From Streptomyces pristinaespiralis (GTDB lineage Bacteria > Actinomycetota > Actinomycetes > Streptomycetales > Streptomycetaceae), in contig NZ_CP011340.1 of the NCBI RefSeq assembly GCF_001278075.1, forward strand, positions 3,286,001-3,350,000: 64,000 nucleotides of DNA. Reading direction: 5' to 3'. Shown here piece by piece: positions 16,873-25,849 of the stretch (positions within the stretch are counted from its first letter, which is position 1; the number at the start of each line of letters is the position of its first letter). The notes under the pieces were generated by a model. That model was not told the origin of the DNA. It was given only the letters and a program-made list of their open reading frames with translations, and did no database searches. The position numbers and the translations under genes were made by a program.

Positions 16873-18456
16873 TCACTCCGAGACCGCGGTGAGGTCGACG
16901 CCCAGTTCCCGAGCGAAGGCCTCAATCTCGGACAGGGCTGAGCGGAGGTCTCCTGCCACGTACCGGGTCAGTGCGTCGATGGACGCCGTGGGCTCCTTGG
17001 CCGCCGAGGCTTCAGGGCTGAGACGGGCGATGTCCAGGTTCACCTGCTTCTGGGCAAGGAGCTCGGCAGCTGCGTGGCGGCGGAATCGGTCGGACTCCTT
17101 TCGGTGCTTGCGGTCCGGGTCGGACGGGTCGAAAGCCTGCTTCTCGAAATCGGCCAAATGCTCGGGCTTCATCGGATTCTTCTTGAGCGTGAAGCGGCTG
17201 TCGGTGCGAAGGTCGTACGTCCACACGTAGGTGGTGTGCGGTGGGTCATCGTCCGCACGGTGTCCAGGGACTGCCTCGAAGAAGAGGACATGCGCCTTCA
17301 CGCCGCCGGCATAGAAGATGTTCTCCGGCAGGCGCAGCATGGTATGCAGGTTGTAGCCGGTGAGCAGTTCGCGGCGGACCAGATCGCCTACGCTGCCGGC
17401 GCCGCCCTCGTACAGGACGCCATCAGGAACGATCACGGCTGCCCGGCCCTTGTCGGTGAGCTGGGTTCCGATGTGCTGGAGGAAGTTCAGCTGCTTATTG
17501 GTCGTGGTCTGTTCGCCCACCCAGAAGTCCGGGCGGTTGTACGTGACGTTGTCGCGGTCGTCCGCCTCTGCCTCGGCCTCCTTGCCGGACACGTTGATGC
17601 CCGACTTCCGACCGAAGGGCGGGTTCGCAAGAACCAGGCTGGCATGCCGCTCGGGGGGCTTGGCCAACGCGTCGCCGACGTCGATGATCGGCTCGCCGGT
17701 CGGGTCACCGAGCGAGTGCAGGAGACAGTTCATTGCGGCGAGGCGTGCAGTCGCTGGCACGATCTCGTGGCCCCAGATCGATTCCGTTCGGAGGCGGTGG
17801 AGGTCTTCGTCCGGCAGGTCGTCCCCATATTCCCGGGTGATGTATTCATACGCCGCGATCAGGAAGCCGCCAGTGCCGCAGGCCGGGTCAGTGATCGTGT
17901 CGTACGGCGTCGGGCGCATGCACCGAACAATGGACTCGATCAGGGCGCGCGGGGTGAAGTACTGGCCCGCTCCGGCCTTGGTATCCGACGCACTGCGGGC
18001 GATCAGGGCCTCGTACGCGGCACCATTGATGTCTGAACGGGAGTTGCGCCATTTCTCCTTATCAATGAGATCGACAATCAGTCGGCGCAGATGGGTCGGG
18101 TTCTCGATGTGGTTGCGGGCCCGGTTGAAGATCAGGCTGAGGGTGGTGTGGTCGTTCTGGTCAGTGCGTCGGCCGAGATCAATAAGGAGCTTGCTGTACG
18201 CCTCCTCCAGCGGATCGCCTTCGAGGTCGATGAGCTCGGGCCAGCCGCGGCCCTGCCACTCGGGAGCAGTGGGCAGCATGTGCTCGTGATCGGCTGAAGG
18301 CCGGTGGGCGTTGAGCTGCTCCGTCTCGTCGGCCATCTTCAGGAAGACCAGCAGGCTGAGCTGCTCCAAGTAGTTGGAGGCGGAAACGCCATCGTCCCGC
18401 AGGACGTTGCAGTAGTTCCACAGGCGGTCCACAAGCCGGCGGGCTTCCTGATTCAC
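16873..18456 (-). CDS. hsdM: Type I restriction-modification system, DNA methyltransferase subunit
   Basis: The 527-residue protein has the HsdM N-terminal helical domain (about 5-135) and an N6-adenine methyltransferase domain (about 150-460). SAM-binding motif I is DPACGTGGFLIAAYEY (about residue 190) and the catalytic motif IV is NPPFG (about 278). It methylates adenines at the site chosen by HsdS and forms the M2S core of the restriction complex. GTG at 18456 overlaps the hsdS stop by 4 nt (GTGA), so the two are translationally coupled. It is the last gene of the hsdR-hsdS-hsdM operon. Length is normal for the family. Confidence 0.95.
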   Translation of the reverse strand: MNQEARRLVDRLWNYCNVLRDDGVSASNYLEQLSLLVFLKMADETEQLNAHRPSADHEHMLPTAPEWQGRGWPELIDLEGDPLEEAYSKLLIDLGRRTDQNDHTTLSLIFNRARNHIENPTHLRRLIVDLIDKEKWRNSRSDINGAAYEALIARSASDTKAGAGQYFTPRALIESIVRCMRPTPYDTITDPACGTGGFLIAAYEYITREYGDDLPDEDLHRLRTESIWGHEIVPATARLAAMNCLLHSLGDPTGEPIIDVGDALAKPPERHASLVLANPPFGRKSGINVSGKEAEAEADDRDNVTYNRPDFWVGEQTTTNKQLNFLQHIGTQLTDKGRAAVIVPDGVLYEGGAGSVGDLVRRELLTGYNLHTMLRLPENIFYAGGVKAHVLFFEAVPGHRADDDPPHTTYVWTYDLRTDSRFTLKKNPMKPEHLADFEKQAFDPSDPDRKHRKESDRFRRHAAAELLAQKQVNLDIARLSPEASAAKEPTASIDALTRYVAGDLRSALSEIEAFARELGVDLTAVSE

Positions 18457-19937
18457 GGGTTGAACTCCAAGGGGAGGGCGGTCTGTTCACCATCTGCGAG
18501 GGTGGTGTCGTCTGCGCTGGCGGGGGGCGGGGGGATAGTGTCCGACTTCGCCTTTCGACCGGTGCGTGCCGCCGTGCGGGCCGCCTTCCGCTCGGTCTCT
18601 GCTGCCTCGCGCTCCATGCGAATTTGCTTGAGCAGCTCCTCGGCGGACTCGTCTGCGGGGTCCTGTGGGACGAGGCGGCCGGAGAATGCTTCGGAGAGAA
18701 GGGCGCGGCGCACGGCGCTGTTGTGCCGTGCGACACGGTCCAGACCGCGCTCGATGCGGCCGAAGGCAGCAAGTCGCTGCTTGGTGGTACGGACCAAATG
18801 TCGCTGCTCATCCAACGGCGGTACTGGGAACTCGACGGTCTTCAGGCGCGCGCCACTGAGGTGTGCGAGGTTCGTCGTGATCCGCACTTCTCGCATGAAG
18901 CGACCAGCGTGGAGATGACGACGGAAGACCAGAAGCGCCCAGCCGGGCAACACGTCGCCACTTGCCCGGAAGCGCAACAAGCTGTTGGTGAAGGCGACCC
19001 CTTCGGGGATGCCTCGATACATGGCGGGGCGGCCGACGAGGTGGGGGCTCTGGCCTTCATTCAACAGAATGTCACCCGGCTCCAGGCGGTATTTGCCGAA
19101 GACCCCTGAGAAGTCCATGACCTTGACGTCGCTGCTGTCGATTCGATCCTCGAAGACGTTCGCAACGCGCAGGTACGGGCGCACCTTCGGGCCAGTGTGC
19201 CAGTCGGGGTGTCGAGCCCGGCCCAACTCGACCGTTCCAGCCTTACCAGTCGTTGTGGCCGTCCAGTGCGCAGGCCACTGTTCCGGCTCTGGCACGGCGT
19301 CCAGCAGGACAGCCTTACGGAGGGCAGCGAGGTCGCGACGGGCGGAGGTCACTGCCCGGTCAACGGCATCGAGCCGCGCCATGCGGGTGTCGAGCGCGGC
19401 GGCAATGCGGTGCTGTTCGGCGGTGGGCGGGACCGGGATCCTAAGCTCGCGCACAGCAGGCTGGCTGACCTTGTAGATTCCCGCGGTTGTACGTGCCGCA
19501 GCTTCGATCTGTTCCCGGACCAGAGGCGAGGCCCACAGGCGGGTGAAAAACCGGGGACTCATGTGCTCAACAGGGACTCGGACCCGGATCATGGTGTCGG
19601 GGAACGCGACCGGGTCGGGGGCCTCGGGAACCAAAGCCCCTCGGCCTACAAGATCCAGTGATCCGCTGCCACGACAGATCAGGAAGTCGTTGGCTCGCAC
19701 GAGAAAAGGAGCCGCTTCGTCAGCCGTCCACTCGCCTTCCTTCCGCTCGGCAAGATCAACCTTGTCCGAACGCAGAGCGGTCAGCCGCAGGACGGGAAAG
19801 CCGCCGTCTTCCGTCCTTACGGAGCGGCCGTTGGCAATAGGAGCGATCAGAACATCCCCGACCGTCGCCCACGCCCACCCCTCCGGCAGCGCGTCTCCAC
19901 CAGCCTCGCCGCCAGCCCCAACCTTGATCCCGCTCAC
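18453..19937 (-). CDS. hsdS: Type I restriction-modification system, specificity subunit
   Basis: The 494-residue product has the usual two-fold HsdS plan. A first target recognition domain (about 15-165, beginning PEGWAWATVGDV) is followed by a conserved helix (PPTAEQHRIAAALDTRM). A second recognition domain (about 215-375) is followed by the matching helix (PLDEQRHLVRTTKQRLAAF). The two recognition domains set the bipartite DNA sequence, which cannot be predicted here. The C-terminal about 60 residues are highly charged (Arg/Glu/Ala). GTG at 19937 overlaps the hsdR stop by 4 nt. Both domains appear complete, so specificity should be functional. Confidence 0.94.
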   Translation of the reverse strand: MSGIKVGAGGEAGGDALPEGWAWATVGDVLIAPIANGRSVRTEDGGFPVLRLTALRSDKVDLAERKEGEWTADEAAPFLVRANDFLICRGSGSLDLVGRGALVPEAPDPVAFPDTMIRVRVPVEHMSPRFFTRLWASPLVREQIEAAARTTAGIYKVSQPAVRELRIPVPPTAEQHRIAAALDTRMARLDAVDRAVTSARRDLAALRKAVLLDAVPEPEQWPAHWTATTTGKAGTVELGRARHPDWHTGPKVRPYLRVANVFEDRIDSSDVKVMDFSGVFGKYRLEPGDILLNEGQSPHLVGRPAMYRGIPEGVAFTNSLLRFRASGDVLPGWALLVFRRHLHAGRFMREVRITTNLAHLSGARLKTVEFPVPPLDEQRHLVRTTKQRLAAFGRIERGLDRVARHNSAVRRALLSEAFSGRLVPQDPADESAEELLKQIRMEREAAETERKAARTAARTGRKAKSDTIPPPPASADDTTLADGEQTALPLEFNP

Positions 19938-22825
19938 GCACCCAGTTCCCTGTCCAACTCGATCACTAGCTCACCCGGCTTCCACCGGCCGTCCTTGAAG
20001 GCGTCCACGAAGTCTCCGTAGCCGCCGGCCGCCGCTCGTCGACCCTCGTCCAGCGAGGCCACCGTCAGCGTGGCATTGGCCGCCACCACGTTCACAACCT
20101 GCCGTAGCCATGCCCGCTGCCGGTTGTCGAAAGCCACGCCGGCCGTCTCCTGGCGGGCGAGCCACTCTTCGAGGCGACCCTCAACGGTACTGCGATACGG
20201 CCGAAACTCATTCCCGTCGAGCCCGAGCTCGTACCGAATAACGGACAGGAACTCGACCAATCCCGCGTTCCGCCGCGCGGCACCTCGGGCGATCTTCAGA
20301 TCCACGTACGCTTTCCAGAGCCTGGCCTCGGTCCATTCCCGCCGAGTCGCCCGGACCTTGCCGATCAGCGCCTTCAGCTCACGGAGCACCTCGCGCGGCG
20401 GTCGTCGCTCCTGGAAGGCGATCCTGAGGGCCAGCATGTCGTCCTCATGCTCGGCCATGTACGCCCGCCAGTCGTCGACAACCCTGCGAGCCTCCTCCTC
20501 GTTGCGCAGCCCGCGCGCTTCAAGAAGCTGGTCCTGGCTGAGATGGTCGACGAGCAACCAGCTGTCCCTAGCGGCTCTGAGGAGCGCGGCGCGCAGTTCC
20601 TCGCTCGCGACCAGCAAGCCCACCGCATCGGCGATCTCCCCGTCCTCTTCCGGGGCCGAGCTCTCGGCCCGGACAAGGGCTGGCCGTTCGGCGTCGGCAG
20701 CCCGGACCAGTGAGCGGACCATTCCCTCGTATGTCTGGTCGACCCCCAGGTACTCCTCAATAGCTGCCCGGCCCCGCTCATCGAGGCGGCGTCCGAGGCG
20801 GCTGAGGCGGCCGGCGAGGGTGGCGATGTCGTCTGGGTGGAGCAGCTCTCCCCTCTCACAGGCTCGCAGGAGCCGCTCCAGGCTCGGAACAGGCTTGGCG
20901 TCGTCCCGTACCAGCGGACGGGCGTCAGTCTTAGGGTGCTCGGTGACGCCCACCGCGTCGACGATCACAAACCGGTCCTTGTGGACAGCGTCCGCTGTGA
21001 CCTTCACCAGATCGAGGTCCTTGACGGTGCGGGCCCCACGCCCCTTCATCTGCTCGAAGTACGACCAGGTCTGGATGTCCCGCATGAAGACCAGACACTC
21101 CAAGGCTGGAATGTCCGTACCTGTGGCGATCATGTCGACGGTCACGGCGATGCGCAGGTCGCGCTTGTTCCGAAAATCGGACAGCGCCTTATCAGGGCGG
21201 GATGCCTGGCTGGTGATCTTCCGGCAGAAACCATCCCCGGCTCCGCCGAACGCGGTGCGTACGGCCTCCACGATCGCGTCAGCGTGCAGGTCGTTCTGGG
21301 CGAAGAAGAGAGTCTTGGGGACAATCTCCCGGCTCTGAACCTCGCCGGTTTCCTGGTCGACGGTCGGCGGGAAGATCTCGGTGAAGAGGTTGTCGCGGAA
21401 AGTCTCCACGATCAAGCGGATCTGGTCCGTGGAACGTACCCGCTGGTTAACCTCGGTGCGGGCGTAGGGGTCGTCCGCCTCCACACTCTGCCAGTGCTCG
21501 GCACGGGTCAGCTTGTGGACCTTGGCGATGACGGAGTTGACCTGCTGGACGGTGCCGTCGGGAAGGACCTCCGTGCTCAATGCGGGTATCACCGATCCCT
21601 GCTCGGTGATCCGTGTTCCGATCTTGTAGATGTCGTAGTCGACATTGACACTGTCGGCGACAGCCTGTTCGTACGTGTACTGGCTGACCAAGTTGTTGTC
21701 GAAGAAGGCGAAGGTTTGGTGGATCGGCGTCGCGGTGAGACCGATCACGTGGGCGTCGAAGTACTCCAGGACCGGGCGCCACCGCCCATAAATAGACCGG
21801 TGGCACTCGTCAACAACGATCACATCGAAGAAGTCGGGCGGAAGGTCGGGACAGTAGCCCACAGATGCCACGCTGCCCGCCAGGCGGTCGGCTCGCTCCG
21901 TCTCGAAGCTCTCGTCATCGTCGGCCGGCACTGGGATCCCCGAGAGCTTGCACCACAGTCGCTGGATCGTCGAGATCACGATCTTGTCTGAGTCCGCGAC
22001 CGCACCCTTGCTGAACAAGCGCAGCGGCATCTGCTCGTGCAGGGGCGTCCTGGCCCCCAGCGGAACGAAGTCCCGGTATTCGTTGTACGCCTGTTTTCCC
22101 AGGTTGTTGCGGTCTACTAGGAACAGCACTCGACGGGCGCCCGCGTGGCGCAGCAAGCGGTAGCTGCTCTGCACGACGGTGTAGGTCTTACCCGCACCAG
22201 TCGCCATCTGGATCAGTGCCCGCTGGTTGCCGCCGGCGAGCGACTTCTCCAACGCCTTGATGGACTTGTACTGCGCGGACCTCAGCCGCTTGTAGTCGAG
22301 GCGCATGGTCGGGAGTTTCCGCAGGCGAGCGCGGAAAGTCGGCGCGGCCGGCATCCGCTCAGCCTCACGCATCCAGCGTTCCACCGTGGCGGGCTGATGC
22401 GGGGCAAAGACGCGACGGCTGCGAGCACCGCCCTGAGGGCTGTCAGAGGCGGGGGTGCCGTCTAGGTGTTCGGCGTCCAGAAGGTTGCGGAACCTCCAGG
22501 TGGCGCCGTTGGTGGCGTACTGGAACGGCAGGGGGTGGTTGCCCCGCCAAGCCCGGTCGGCGTGCCGGCCCGCGATTCTGGCGGCCTGTTCGGCCGCAGC
22601 ATCAAGCAGATCCCGCTCCTCTCCCTGCGCGGGACCGGCAGCAACGATCCCGCAGAGCCGACCCTGCACATATAGCGTGAAGAGGACCAGAGTGGGCGAG
22701 ACCGGGGAACGCACCGCCTCATGGGCGACACCTAGCTCACGTTCGCTGGGCCCGTAGACCCGCCAGCCCGAGGCAGCCAGAGCTGCCTCTACCGTCCTGG
22801 CCCACTCCGGTGCGGCGCCGCTCAT
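19934..22825 (-). CDS. hsdR: Type I restriction-modification system, HsdR helicase/translocase subunit (nuclease motif degenerate)
   Basis: The 963-residue protein resembles EcoEI-type R subunits. The SF2 motor is complete: Walker A MATGAGKT (about residue 208), DECH (about 340), GLTATP, and the second lobe with DMIATGTDIP and QMKGRGARTV. The N-terminal region (about 30-120) aligns in layout with the HsdR nuclease domain, including the closing PFQYATNG. At the position where D and the ExK triplet are expected it reads LVLFTLYVQGRLCGIVAAGP, so the nuclease residues seem lost. ATG at 22825 follows GGGGGAGGG; a start at 22876 is less likely. It is first in the operon, divergent from the ATPase-HNH pair. 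Confidence 0.92.
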   Translation of the reverse strand: MSGAAPEWARTVEAALAASGWRVYGPSERELGVAHEAVRSPVSPTLVLFTLYVQGRLCGIVAAGPAQGEERDLLDAAAEQAARIAGRHADRAWRGNHPLPFQYATNGATWRFRNLLDAEHLDGTPASDSPQGGARSRRVFAPHQPATVERWMREAERMPAAPTFRARLRKLPTMRLDYKRLRSAQYKSIKALEKSLAGGNQRALIQMATGAGKTYTVVQSSYRLLRHAGARRVLFLVDRNNLGKQAYNEYRDFVPLGARTPLHEQMPLRLFSKGAVADSDKIVISTIQRLWCKLSGIPVPADDDESFETERADRLAGSVASVGYCPDLPPDFFDVIVVDECHRSIYGRWRPVLEYFDAHVIGLTATPIHQTFAFFDNNLVSQYTYEQAVADSVNVDYDIYKIGTRITEQGSVIPALSTEVLPDGTVQQVNSVIAKVHKLTRAEHWQSVEADDPYARTEVNQRVRSTDQIRLIVETFRDNLFTEIFPPTVDQETGEVQSREIVPKTLFFAQNDLHADAIVEAVRTAFGGAGDGFCRKITSQASRPDKALSDFRNKRDLRIAVTVDMIATGTDIPALECLVFMRDIQTWSYFEQMKGRGARTVKDLDLVKVTADAVHKDRFVIVDAVGVTEHPKTDARPLVRDDAKPVPSLERLLRACERGELLHPDDIATLAGRLSRLGRRLDERGRAAIEEYLGVDQTYEGMVRSLVRAADAERPALVRAESSAPEEDGEIADAVGLLVASEELRAALLRAARDSWLLVDHLSQDQLLEARGLRNEEEARRVVDDWRAYMAEHEDDMLALRIAFQERRPPREVLRELKALIGKVRATRREWTEARLWKAYVDLKIARGAARRNAGLVEFLSVIRYELGLDGNEFRPYRSTVEGRLEEWLARQETAGVAFDNRQRAWLRQVVNVVAANATLTVASLDEGRRAAAGGYGDFVDAFKDGRWKPGELVIELDRELGA

Positions 22826-22869
22826 GGGTCCCTCCCCCAGTACGTCCCTCTCCGGACCAGTCAGTCGTC

Positions 22870-22898
22870 CGTACACCGATTACAGCAGCCGGTGTACG
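22870..22898. promoter_or_regulatory. Inverted repeat in the divergent hsd/ATPase promoter region
   Basis: CGTACACCG and CGGTGTACG form a perfect 9-bp inverted repeat 11 bp apart, 45 bp upstream of the hsdR start. It may be an operator controlling the restriction operon. Confidence 0.45.
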
Positions 22899-22965
22899 CA
22901 GCACGGGACCGTACGCGAAGATCAAGCCGGGACTGCCGTTATCACCGACGGTCCGTAAAGTGGGC

Positions 22966-22992
22966 GACATCACACACGGCGTACGTGATGTC
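22966..22992. promoter_or_regulatory. Inverted repeat just before the Septu-like ATPase gene
   Basis: GACATCAC and GTGATGTC form a perfect 8-bp inverted repeat with an 11-bp spacer, ending 22 bp before the chosen GTG start. Its position suits an operator or a structured leader. The two inverted repeats in this gap differ, so the two operons may be controlled separately. Confidence 0.45.
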
Positions 22993-23014
22993 ACGCCGAG
23001 GGAGGGACAGGCCG

Positions 23015-24391
23015 GTGTACGTGGCGGGGCTCAGAGTGGACGGGGTGCGTGGTTTCCACGGGCCTCGCGCCTGCGACCTCGATTTCACCCGTCCAGCCGG
23101 CGGCTATGCCGGCTGGACGGTGATGGCCGGGCGGAACGGCTCGGGCAAGACCACACTGCTGCGCATGATCGCGCTCACGCTGACCGGTGAGCGCCGGGCA
23201 CACCAGCTGGAACCGGAGCTCGAGGGGTACCTGACACACGGTGCCACCCGCGGTTCCGCCGTGGCCAAGGTCCTCGCGAACCGGTCCGCCGACACTATGG
23301 CTCAGGACGGGAACGAGCTAGTGGAGGCACGGCTCGACTGGCGGCCCGAGCAGGACGGCAGCCTCTTCGACGAACTCGTCGAGGACTATGAGCCACCCAC
23401 CGAGGTGGTCTTCTCGGCCCCCCGGCCCCTCGCCTCCGCACTGTGGTCCTCGGCCCCGCCGCCCGGCTGGTTCTGCGCCGCGTATGGCCCCTTCCGACGC
23501 CTCACCGGCACCGGCCTCTACGAGCGCACTCCGCAGCAGCTTGACCGGGCCGCCGCGCTCCGCACCCTCTTCGAGGAGCAGTCGGCCCTAACTGAAGCCT
23601 TCGATTGGCTGCTCTCCCTCCACCTGCGCACCTTGGAGGAGCGCCCCGGAATCGGTCAGCTGAAAGCCTGGGTGCTTCGGCTACTCAATGACGGGCTGCT
23701 GCCGGATCGCTACCACATCGAGGATGTGGACTCGGAGGGGATGTGGCTTCGGCGGCAGGGTGACAGCGGCCCGGAGGGCGCCCGGACCGAGCTGCGGCGG
23801 ATGAGCGATGGTCAGCGGACCGTTATCGCCCTAGTCCTGGACATCGTCAGGCAGATGCACGCAGCGTATGGGGACCTCGGGTTCGAGGAACACGTCGGCG
23901 GCAGGATCGTACTGCCGCACCCGGGCGTGGTGCTCATCGATGAGATCGACGCGCACTTGCACATGACCTGGCAAAAGAACATCGGCCAGTGGCTCACGAC
24001 GCACTTCCCAGCGATCCAGTTCATCGTCACCACCCACAGCCCGTACATCTGCCAGGCAGCAGACCCGGGCGGGCTGATCCGGCTGCCGGGCTCGGGGGAG
24101 CAAAAACCGCCACAGGTGGTAGACGGAGAGCTGTACGGGCGGATCGTGTTTGGGACAGGGGACGACGCAGCACTCTCGGACTTGTTCGGCCTGGACTCGC
24201 CGTATTCCGACGAGGCACGTGAACTGCGAAGCAAATTGGCCGAGTTGGAGTACGACGTCCTGCTTGGGCGGGCCGACGCCGTAAAGACCGAGGAATACCT
24301 GCGCTTGCGCGATCGCCTGTCCAGTTCACCCGTGGCCCGTGTCGATGAAGTGATGGAACGATACCGGCTGTCCCGGGAGCGCGACGCGTGA
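23015..24391 (+). CDS. Septu PtuA-like AAA/ABC-type ATPase
   Basis: The 458-residue protein is a compact ABC/SMC-type ATPase. Walker A is AGRNGSGKTTLLRM (about residue 40), the signature-like motif is LRRMSDGQR (about 260), Walker B is VVLIDEIDAHLH (about 308), and the H-loop is VTTHSPYIC. No coiled-coil hinge or TOPRIM domain is present, which separates it from SMC and OLD nucleases. It overlaps by 4 nt with an HNH nuclease gene of the PtuB type, the diagnostic layout of the Septu antiphage system. In Septu the ATPase gates the nuclease after infection. GTG at 23015 has GGAGGG about 9 nt upstream; frames beginning at 22892 or 22988 are less likely. Confidence 0.82.
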   Translation: MYVAGLRVDGVRGFHGPRACDLDFTRPAGGYAGWTVMAGRNGSGKTTLLRMIALTLTGERRAHQLEPELEGYLTHGATRGSAVAKVLANRSADTMAQDGNELVEARLDWRPEQDGSLFDELVEDYEPPTEVVFSAPRPLASALWSSAPPPGWFCAAYGPFRRLTGTGLYERTPQQLDRAAALRTLFEEQSALTEAFDWLLSLHLRTLEERPGIGQLKAWVLRLLNDGLLPDRYHIEDVDSEGMWLRRQGDSGPEGARTELRRMSDGQRTVIALVLDIVRQMHAAYGDLGFEEHVGGRIVLPHPGVVLIDEIDAHLHMTWQKNIGQWLTTHFPAIQFIVTTHSPYICQAADPGGLIRLPGSGEQKPPQVVDGELYGRIVFGTGDDAALSDLFGLDSPYSDEARELRSKLAELEYDVLLGRADAVKTEEYLRLRDRLSSSPVARVDEVMERYRLSRERDA

Positions 24392-25182
24392 TCCCAATCC
24401 AACGACTATCGCTGCCCCAGGCCGTGACGGCACGCATGGCGGTACTCACGGAACGGATCGGGCTAAGGGACACAGCAAGTGGCCTGCGCAAGAAATACGC
24501 GGATAACCTGTGGAACGAAGAGGCCGACGTCAAGAGGGGGCTGCGCGAAGTACTCCTCAAAATGGCTCCGGGAGTCCTCGGCTGCTGCATGTACTGCGGT
24601 GGTTTTACCGCGACCGATATCGAACACTTCGAACCACGGGAGCACGACGCGCTCAAGACTTTCTTCTGGCCCAACCACCTTTTGGCGTGTGGCCCGTGTA
24701 ACAGCACGTACAAGAGGCACTGGTGGGAGTGTGACGAGGAGACCGGCGAGCCCCTACTGATCGACCCGACCCGGGACGACCCGTTCGACCACTTGCTGCT
24801 GAACCTCAGGGAAGGCAAGTACCGCGGTGAGACGGACAGGGGGCGGACGACTATCAACGTGCTCGCCCTCAACCTCCCTGAGCGACGCTTGGTGGCTGGC
24901 CGGAAGATTGCCCGACTGAACATTAGGTCTGTAGTGAGGGACTGGGGCCGGGCCTGGCAACAGGGAGACGCGGAGGCCCAGCGCGATGCCCTGGACGTAC
25001 TAAAGGGGCAGCCCTTCGCCGATGTGTGGCAGGCGATGTTGCGCCAAGCCGTGCTCCCGGGAGCAGCCTTGGTCATGAGCGATGAGCCACCCGAGATTCT
25101 CTCCCTCTTGCGGAATGAGGAACTGCGTGCGGCGACGCTGATCCAGTTCCCTCTGCAGCCAACGACCGCAGAGGCGACCTAA
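24388..25182 (+). CDS. Septu PtuB-like HNH endonuclease
   Basis: The 264-residue protein has a zinc-supported HNH domain (about 65-115): CMYCGG, then TDIEHFEP with the catalytic His, then WPNHLLACGPCN with the Asn and the second Cys pair. Downstream, LLIDPTRDDPFDHL and the RGRTTINVLALN segment are typical of the HNH family that pairs with AAA ATPases in Septu and in some retron systems. No retron reverse transcriptase is present here. GTG at 24388 overlaps the ATPase stop (GTGA). The likely role is DNA or nucleic acid cleavage during phage defence. The next 135 bp to the NUDIX stop hold no gene. Confidence 0.85.
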   Translation: MIPIQRLSLPQAVTARMAVLTERIGLRDTASGLRKKYADNLWNEEADVKRGLREVLLKMAPGVLGCCMYCGGFTATDIEHFEPREHDALKTFFWPNHLLACGPCNSTYKRHWWECDEETGEPLLIDPTRDDPFDHLLLNLREGKYRGETDRGRTTINVLALNLPERRLVAGRKIARLNIRSVVRDWGRAWQQGDAEAQRDALDVLKGQPFADVWQAMLRQAVLPGAALVMSDEPPEILSLLRNEELRAATLIQFPLQPTTAEAT

Positions 25183-25317
25183 CACAGCCACCCCCGGAGA
25201 TCAGCCCTTACGTTGCCTCGCGGCACATAGCGTTCGACCATGTCGTGGGAGGCGCACGACAACTGGTGCGCTTGGCCTCCGCCGGACGCCGCATAGTCAC
25301 GCAGGTAGGGTGCGCAA

Positions 25318-25848
25318 CTAATTCCATCCGTCGAGCGAGACCTGAGAACTTCCCGCCAAGTACTGGTGTAGAGCACTCGCGGTGGTGTCGACGAAGGCTT
25401 CGGGGATGGCGTCGGCGTCAACCCACCGGACCTGGGAGTGCTTGCGGGGTTCACGGTTTTCGGGTTCGCCGGTCCATTCGTGGGCGGCAAAGACGACCGT
25501 GAGGAAGCCGTTGGGAGCTTCGACGCCCCAGGCGCCGTGAATGATGTGGGCGACCTTGAGGGACTCGGGCTTCACCGTGAGGCCGGTTTCCTCATAGAGC
25601 TCGCGGACCGCGGTTTCGGTGATGGGCTCGCCCGGCTCGCTCTTGCCGACCGGGAGGTCCCACATTCCCTGGGCGAACTTGGCGTTCTCGCTGCGCTGGA
25701 GGAGGACGACGCGGTTGGTAGCCGTGTCGTGGACGATGACGGCGGCGACCAGCAGGGTCATGGATTCGAGCGCAGGCTTGAGGGCCTTCGGCTGGTCGTC
25801 GGTCTGCTGGGCCACGGTGTTCCCTTCGTCGGGCGGGTTGTTGGGCAT
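25318..25848 (-). CDS. NUDIX hydrolase coupled to an XRE-TPR regulator
   Basis: The 176-residue protein has a perfect Nudix box (about 68-90: GKSEPGEPITETAVREL then YEETGL) in a normal fold starting LLVAAVIVHD. Its substrate is unknown. ATG at 25848 lies one base after the stop of the upstream regulator, so the two are coupled. On the integrative element pSAM2 the immunity factor Pif is a Nudix protein that blocks redundant transfer, so an element-related role is possible. Equally, this one may hydrolyse a nucleotide used by the adjacent kinase, methyltransferase and HAD enzymes. Confidence 0.9.
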   Translation of the reverse strand: MPNNPPDEGNTVAQQTDDQPKALKPALESMTLLVAAVIVHDTATNRVVLLQRSENAKFAQGMWDLPVGKSEPGEPITETAVRELYEETGLTVKPESLKVAHIIHGAWGVEAPNGFLTVVFAAHEWTGEPENREPRKHSQVRWVDADAIPEAFVDTTASALHQYLAGSSQVSLDGWN

Positions 25849-25849
25849 G

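Noticed and set aside
24388..25182. HNH nuclease as part of a retron
   Set aside because: No reverse transcriptase or msr/msd-like region is adjacent; only the ATPase partner is present, as in Septu.
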